Both the position numbers and the translations under genes were made by a program. A model generated the notes under the pieces. That model saw only the letters and a program-made list of their open reading frames with translations, was not told the DNA's origin and did no database searches. Of a DNA stretch of 10,179 nucleotides, positions 5,904 to 10,179 are shown piece by piece. Source of the stretch: Alphaproteobacteria bacterium (GTDB lineage: Bacteria > Pseudomonadota > Alphaproteobacteria > Rhizobiales > Devosiaceae); NCBI GenBank assembly GCA_018820005.1, contig JAHJOS010000455.1, positions 1 to 10,179 on the forward strand, given 5' to 3'. Within the stretch, counting starts at the first letter, position 1. Every line of letters starts with the position of its first letter.

Positions 5904-8357
5904 GTGGGCTTTGCCGTGTACCCTTTTCTTGACTTCTTTTTTCTGCAGCACGACTTCCGCTTTGTCGCGCTGGCTGCAGTGGTTTGCATGGTTGCCGCTT
6001 ATGCCTGCATGAGCCTGCTGCGCCATGCAACGCGAGTGGCAGGTCGCATGCAGGTCACATGGATCGGGGTGGCGGCGCTGGCCGTCGGCCTCGGTATTTG
6101 GTCGACCCATTTCGTCGGTATGCTCGCCTTCCGGCCTGGTTTCAGCCTGAGCTACGACGTAACACTGACAGGCGTTTCCCTGCTGATCGCGGTAGGCCTG
6201 TGCGGTTTGGGCATTACAATGGCGACACGGGGTAAGGGCCCGGCTGACCATTTCCTGGGCGGTGCCGTGGTCGGTGTTGCCATTTCGGCGATGCACTACA
6301 CCGGTATCGCCGCGCTGGTGATGGGCGGCTCAATCGGTTGGAACGGGGGCCTGATTGCCGCTTCGATCATCGCCGGCATGGTGATGGGCGGCCTTTCATT
6401 CGTCGCTGCAATGAACCGTCGCCTTCTGGTTGGGGCCCTTTTGCTCACGCTGGCAATATGCGGCATGCATTTCACTGCCATGAGTGCAGCCGACTTTTCT
6501 CAGTGTCTTCCACTGCGCATTGGCGGGCAGGTCAGTAATGACTTGATGTCACTGGGCGTCGCGCTGATTTCCCTTCTGGTGCTGGGCATGGCATTTGCCA
6601 GCGTGCTGCTCGACGAGGCCGACCGCCGCAGAACCGAACGCGAGAATGCACGGCAACTTGCTGATGCTACGCGCCTTGGCGAGGTCAGCAGGCTACTCGA
6701 ACTGGCAACTTCCCACATGACGCAGGGCCTCTGCCTGTTCGATACGGACGGATGCCTGCGATTTCACAACGAACGCGCATCTGAGTTGCTGGGCGAGCAG
6801 GTGCCGGAGAGCGCAATGCTGGGGCAATCTTTCCGGGAGCTTTCGCTTGCGCTTCAGGGCGGCATAGAAGGCTTGCCTGCCGAGGCCCGCCTTGAGGCGG
6901 AGCAGCGGGTAGATGCCATGATGGCTGGCATTGGGCGCGGCGAGGTTATCGACTATGTGCGTACCCTGGAAAACGGTCGGATTGTCCGCTTTCTGCATAG
7001 CCCAACCAAGGACGGAGGTTGGGTCACGACGATTGATGATGTGACCGCCGAACAGCGCTCGCAGGCAGCGATAGCCCATCTGGCTTACCACGACTCGCTC
7101 ACCAACATCCTCAACCGCGCCGCGTTCAACGAGCAGCTGGACATGGCACTCGAAACAGCGGCAGAGACAGACCTCAATTTTGCTGTTGTCGCGATCGATC
7201 TCGATCGCTTCAAAGAGGTCAACGACACCCATGGCCATGTCGTGGGCGACCAGGTGCTCAAGACCGTTGCCAGCCGTCTCGGCTCCGGGCTGAAAGAGGG
7301 TGAAGTGGTCGCGCGGCTGGGTGGTGACGAATTCGCGGCACTCAAGATGTTCACCAACGTCGATATGCTGCGCGAGTTCATGGCGCGCGTCGAAGCCGCC
7401 CTGTTTTCGCCGATAGAAACGGACACGGTCACCATTTTGGGTGCAGCCAGCGTCGGCGTTGCCATTTTCCCTGAAGATGGCAATGAGCGGTCACGCCTGC
7501 TCAACAACGCCGACCTTGCAATGTATCGCGCCAAGGCCGAATTTGACCGGCGGGTCTGCTATTACGAGCGTGACATGGACGAGCATGCTCGGGCCCGCCG
7601 CGCTATGGCCAAGGATCTTTGGACCGCACTTGAGAAGGACCAGTTCCATCTGGTCTACCAGGTGCAGAAGTCAGTCGCGACTGGCGAGATCAGTGGATAT
7701 GAAGCGCTGTTGCGTTGGGATCGCGCCGGCCATGGCCCCGTCGGACCTGCCGATTTCATCCCGGTGGCAGAGGAGTGTGGAGCTATCGGCGCTATCGGCA
7801 CGTGGGTCCTGCGTCAGGCCTGCAAAGATGCCGCATCATGGCCCGAAGGTTACAAGGTCGCCGTCAACGTATCGGGTGCCCAGGTTTGTCAGGTCGATTT
7901 GATCGGAACTGTACGCGATGCCCTCATGCAGTCCGGCCTGTCACCGTCGCGGCTCGAACTTGAGGTCACCGAGACAGCCATTATCTCGGACAAGGCTCGT
8001 GCACTCCACGTGCTGCGCCAGATCAAGGCCATGGGCATAGCCATCGCCATCGACGATTTCGGGACCGGCTATTCCTCTCTCGACACGCTGCGCAGCTTCC
8101 CTTTCGACAAGATCAAGATTGACCGCTCCTTCATGACCGAAGTCGATATGAACGATCAGTCCAAGGCCATTGTCCGCGCGATCTTGGCACTGGGCCAGAG
8201 CCTGTCAGTGCCGGTATTGGCCGAGGGTGTCGAGACCAAGGCGCAGCTCGACGTACTGCGGGCCGAGGGCTGCAGTGAAGTTCAGGGCTTCCTGCTGGGA
8301 CGGCCCGGCATCATCGATTGGAACCTCGATCTTCCGGCCAAGCAGGCTCAGGCCTAG
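5904..8357 (+). CDS. MHYT-PAS-GGDEF-EAL c-di-GMP signalling protein
   Basis: This 817-aa inner-membrane protein is predicted to make and/or degrade cyclic di-GMP. The N-terminal MHYT sensor (about 10-236) has seven hydrophobic segments. Its histidine motifs are STHF (H69), MHYT (130-133) and MHFT (188-191), thought in this family to bind metal and sense a gas. A PAS domain follows (about 265-385, starting MTQGLCLFDTDGCLRFHNE). The GGDEF domain (about 390-555) has an intact GGDEF at 473-477 and DLDRFKEVND at 433-442. Its inhibitory I-site (RxxD five residues before GGDEF) is replaced by KEGE. The EAL domain (about 565-812) has EALLRW at 600, NVSGAQ, ELEVTE, DDFGTGYSS at 717-725, KIDRSF, AEGVE with E774, and QGF at Q794, so all catalytic positions look present. 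The start is GTG5904, with AGGCG nearby at 5890-5894; GTG5916 is an alternative. There is a TAG upstream in frame at 5883. Direction of net activity cannot be decided. Confidence 0.93.
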   Translation: MGFAVYPFLDFFFLQHDFRFVALAAVVCMVAAYACMSLLRHATRVAGRMQVTWIGVAALAVGLGIWSTHFVGMLAFRPGFSLSYDVTLTGVSLLIAVGLCGLGITMATRGKGPADHFLGGAVVGVAISAMHYTGIAALVMGGSIGWNGGLIAASIIAGMVMGGLSFVAAMNRRLLVGALLLTLAICGMHFTAMSAADFSQCLPLRIGGQVSNDLMSLGVALISLLVLGMAFASVLLDEADRRRTERENARQLADATRLGEVSRLLELATSHMTQGLCLFDTDGCLRFHNERASELLGEQVPESAMLGQSFRELSLALQGGIEGLPAEARLEAEQRVDAMMAGIGRGEVIDYVRTLENGRIVRFLHSPTKDGGWVTTIDDVTAEQRSQAAIAHLAYHDSLTNILNRAAFNEQLDMALETAAETDLNFAVVAIDLDRFKEVNDTHGHVVGDQVLKTVASRLGSGLKEGEVVARLGGDEFAALKMFTNVDMLREFMARVEAALFSPIETDTVTILGAASVGVAIFPEDGNERSRLLNNADLAMYRAKAEFDRRVCYYERDMDEHARARRAMAKDLWTALEKDQFHLVYQVQKSVATGEISGYEALLRWDRAGHGPVGPADFIPVAEECGAIGAIGTWVLRQACKDAASWPEGYKVAVNVSGAQVCQVDLIGTVRDALMQSGLSPSRLELEVTETAIISDKARALHVLRQIKAMGIAIAIDDFGTGYSSLDTLRSFPFDKIKIDRSFMTEVDMNDQSKAIVRAILALGQSLSVPVLAEGVETKAQLDVLRAEGCSEVQGFLLGRPGIIDWNLDLPAKQAQA

Positions 8358-8374
8358 CGCTGCAGGCATGGCTT

Positions 8375-8414
8375 GGGCACCGCTGCCGTGCCCGGTCCTG
8401 GGTTTGGCAGGACC
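8375..8414 (+). terminator. Two back-to-back hairpins after the MHYT gene
   Basis: The first stem is GGGCAC (8375-8380) with GTGCCC (8388-8393) around a 7-base loop. The second, starting at the very next base, is GGTCCTG (8394-8400) with CAGGACC (8408-8414) around a 7-base loop. They begin 17 bp after the MHYT gene stop. No T-tract follows either stem, so termination would have to be weak or Rho-assisted. The second repeat could instead be a protein-binding site for the downstream regulator. Confidence 0.45.
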
Positions 8415-8425
8415 AGCTACAGATG

Positions 8426-8445
8426 CTAGGACCCGGTGGTACTAG
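8426..8445 (+). promoter_or_regulatory. Operator-like dyad upstream of the LacI-family gene
   Basis: A 20-bp interrupted palindrome of the form CTAG-n-ACC-nnnn-GGT-n-CTAG is centred between 8435 and 8436. Seven of eight positions match in each arm. It lies 24 bp upstream of the lacI-family start, a usual place for an autoregulatory operator. CTAG is generally rare in bacterial DNA, which makes two copies in mirrored positions less likely by chance. Binding by the adjacent regulator is inference. Confidence 0.45.
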
Positions 8446-8469
8446 AAAACGCCAGCGGAACCGCCATCG

Positions 8470-9486
8470 ATGGGCAGAGCCTTCGTTCGTCTCAAGGATA
8501 TTGCCGAACACACCGGGTTTTCGGTGAATACAGTCTCGCTGGCCCTGCGGGACAGTCCGCGTATTCCCCAAGAAACCCGAAGCGCAATCCAGGCCGCCGC
8601 CCAGGCGCTGAACTATCTGCCCAACCACATTGCCCAGTCGCTGGTGAGCCGGGAGACGCGAACCATCGGTCTGGTGCTTACCGATCTTGGCAATCCGACC
8701 CTGACGCATGTGGCCCAGGCCATCGAACTGCGCCTGGCCGCGAAAGGTTATTCGACTCTGTTCGCCAGCTCCAACAATGACCGTGACGCTGAAGCCAAGG
8801 CAATCGAGATCTTCCGCTCCCGCCAGGTGGACGGCATGCTGATCTATTCTCGTGGGCACCGCGATCTCGACCATATCCGGCAATTACGACGCGCCAATTA
8901 CCCGCTGGTGCTGCTGGTGGGCGACATCGATGCCGATATTGACGTGGTCTGCATCGATGAGCGGGCCGGGGCCCATAAGGCCGTGCGGCATCTGATTGAT
9001 CTGGGCCACACCAGCATCGGCATGCTCGACGGCGCAGACCGCTTCGGGAACGCCGAAAAGCGCGAGGGTTACCTTCGCGCGTTGAGCGAAGCCGGCCTCA
9101 CGCCGGCCGCCATCGTCGATCCCGGCGGATTTTCGTCTCAGCATGGCTATGATGCCATGAGCAGGCTGATGGCGGCGCCCGAACGGGTTACGGCGATCTT
9201 CGCGGTTACCGACGCCTTGGCGCTGGGCGCGCTGCGCTGGACGCAGATCAAGGGTCTGCGGGTGCCGCAGGACGTGGCGATCATGGGGTTTGACAACATC
9301 GAATTCGGCCAGTTTGCCGCGACACCACTCTCGACAATCAACTATGAAGTCGAGCAGGTCACCACGCTGGCTGTCGATCGCCTGCTGGTCCTGATTGGCA
9401 GCAAGGATGGGCTGCCGCCGCCAATCGTCACCATGATCGAGCCGGATCTGGTCGTGCGCGAGAGTACAGAGGGTCGCCGCGGCTAG
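8470..9486 (+). CDS. LacI/GalR-family transcriptional regulator
   Basis: This is a DNA-binding regulator of 338 aa with the normal LacI layout. The helix-turn-helix is at about 8-28 (LKDIAEHTGFSVNTVSLALRD) and the hinge region at about 50-60 (YLPNHIAQSLV). The periplasmic-binding-protein-like effector domain runs from TIGLVLTDLGNP (about 65) to the end, with the typical VDGMLIYSR, LVLLVGDID, HLIDLGHTSIGML, AIFAVTDALALGAL and VAIMGFDNIEFG segments. The recognition-helix residues are V19-N20 with Leu24, where E. coli LacI has Tyr-Gln and Arg22, so the operator class differs. The ligand is probably a small sugar or sugar-like molecule, but no sugar transporter or catabolic gene lies beside it in the window, so target and effector are unknown. 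CGGAA at 8456-8460 is a weak ribosome-binding site nine bases before the only suitable ATG. It converges on cobM with an 18-bp gap. Confidence 0.9.
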   Translation: MGRAFVRLKDIAEHTGFSVNTVSLALRDSPRIPQETRSAIQAAAQALNYLPNHIAQSLVSRETRTIGLVLTDLGNPTLTHVAQAIELRLAAKGYSTLFASSNNDRDAEAKAIEIFRSRQVDGMLIYSRGHRDLDHIRQLRRANYPLVLLVGDIDADIDVVCIDERAGAHKAVRHLIDLGHTSIGMLDGADRFGNAEKREGYLRALSEAGLTPAAIVDPGGFSSQHGYDAMSRLMAAPERVTAIFAVTDALALGALRWTQIKGLRVPQDVAIMGFDNIEFGQFAATPLSTINYEVEQVTTLAVDRLLVLIGSKDGLPPPIVTMIEPDLVVRESTEGRRG

Positions 9487-9504
9487 GCGTCGTAGCAGCG
9501 TGGA

Positions 9505-10179
9505 TTATTCGCGGCCGCGAAACCGGCGCTGATAGTCTGGATCATAAAGCGCACTCTCGCGGAAATTTTCCGCGCCCAAGCCACGACCAACAAAGATGAT
9601 CGCCGTGCGTTCCACCGGCGCCTCGGCAAAGCGCTCGACAATGTCCGACAGCGTGCCGCGCATGATCCGCTCGTCCGACCATGAGGCGTGGTAGACAATG
9701 GCAACCGGGCAATCGGCGCCATAATGCGGCACCAGCTCGGCGACGACGCCCTCCAGCCCGTGAATGGCCAGGTGGATGGCTAGCGTTGCCCCAGTGGCCC
9801 CGAAGGCTGCCAGGGTTTCGCCCGGCGGCATGGGTGAAGCGCGCCCTGAAACGCGGGTGAGCACCAGACTCTGCGCCTCCCCCGGAATGGTCAGTTCGCG
9901 CCCCAGCGTCGCCGCAGCGGCAGCAAAGGCAGGTACACCCGGGGTCAGCGTGTAGGGGATGCCTAGTCGGTCAAGGCGTCGCATCTGCTCGGCCACGGCG
10001 CTCCACACCGACAGATCGCCCGAATGCAGCCGCGCCACATCCAGACCGGCGGCATGGGCAGCGGCATATTCGGCCTCGATATCATCGAGCGACAGCGGCG
10101 CGGTATCGACCAACCGCGCTCCTGGGGCGCACCAGCCCAGCATCTGCGGCGGCACGATGGAGCCGGCATAGAGGCACAC
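9505..10179 (-). CDS. cobM: CobM, precorrin-4 C(11)-methyltransferase (5' truncated by window edge)
   Basis: CobM methylates C11 of precorrin-4 with S-adenosylmethionine to give precorrin-5 in the aerobic (oxygen-dependent) cobalamin pathway, in the cytoplasm. The visible 224 codons contain the uroporphyrin-III C-methyltransferase fold signatures: CLYAGSIVPP at the cut edge, ARLVDTAPLSLDDIE, HSGDLSVWSAVAEQ (SAM-binding GDxS), TPGVPAFAAAAA, LTRVSGRASPMP, TGATLAIHLAIHGL, and YHASWSDERIMRGTL. These match CobM rather than the related CobI, CobJ or CysG. About 30 N-terminal residues (the VYFIGAGPG-type strand) should lie beyond position 10179; the GTG at the very edge is an internal valine codon, not the start. 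The anaerobic homologue CbiF is the alternative name. The stop is TAA at 9507-9505. Other cob genes are expected to the right. Confidence 0.93.
   Translation of the reverse strand: MCLYAGSIVPPQMLGWCAPGARLVDTAPLSLDDIEAEYAAAHAAGLDVARLHSGDLSVWSAVAEQMRRLDRLGIPYTLTPGVPAFAAAAATLGRELTIPGEAQSLVLTRVSGRASPMPPGETLAAFGATGATLAIHLAIHGLEGVVAELVPHYGADCPVAIVYHASWSDERIMRGTLSDIVERFAEAPVERTAIIFVGRGLGAENFRESALYDPDYQRRFRGRE

Noticed and set aside
5821..5916. Inverted repeat CGGCAAAG (5821-5828) and CTTTGCCG (5909-5916) flanking the MHYT gene start
   Set aside because: Eight pairs across an 80-base loop are within chance for a stretch this size; no support for a leader switch.
8404..8432. Possible promoter TTGGCA with TAGGAC 17 bp downstream before the LacI-family gene
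   Set aside because: The -35 match is good, but the -10 matches only half the consensus and the -35 lies within a hairpin arm; not strong enough to annotate.
9487..9504. Shared bidirectional terminator between the LacI-family gene and cobM
   Set aside because: The 18-bp gap holds no inverted repeat or T-run.

Overview
The window comes from a GC-rich genome whose gene content and protein sequences suggest an alphaproteobacterium of the Hyphomicrobiales (rhizobia/Devosia-like). Three points support this: the phosphonate locus carries a hexapeptide-repeat acyltransferase-like gene next to phnL, the transporter has two different PhnE permeases, and a CobM of the aerobic cobalamin route lies nearby. 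The genus is inference.

Layout. (1) Positions 1-1467, plus strand, are the 3' end of a C-P lyase operon: the tail of phnK, then phnL, then a hexapeptide-repeat protein of the phosphonate-associated family. The last two are joined by an ATGA overlap. (2) Positions 1468-1580 are intergenic and hold an array of PHO-box-like heptamers at an exact 11-bp period (1498, 1509, 1520, and a weaker one at 1531). (3) Positions 1581-5785 are a complete phosphonate/phosphate ABC importer, phnC-phnD-phnE1-phnE2. A strong intercistronic hairpin (3415-3440) follows the binding-protein gene, and PhnE2 carries a large periplasmic insert. (4) Positions 5904-8357 encode a membrane c-di-GMP enzyme with the architecture MHYT-PAS-GGDEF-EAL. 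(5) Positions 8375-8445 hold two back-to-back hairpins and a 20-bp dyad, followed by a LacI-family regulator (8470-9486). (6) On the minus strand, converging on lacI, is a 5'-truncated cobM (9505-10179).

How it works together. PhnCDE would import phosphonates (or phosphate) under phosphate starvation, through PhoB acting at the PHO box. PhnK, PhnL and the rest of the C-P lyase, encoded to the left, would break the C-P bond. The MHYT protein, the LacI regulator and CobM have no obvious functional tie to phosphonate use. No clear terminator is visible between phnE2 and the MHYT gene, so read-through is possible but unproven.

I see no mobile element, CRISPR array, tRNA or rRNA. The gene families are all known. 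The points most worth a second look are the PHO-box array, the operator-like dyad before lacI, the post-phnD hairpin and the motif variants of the MHYT/GGDEF protein.
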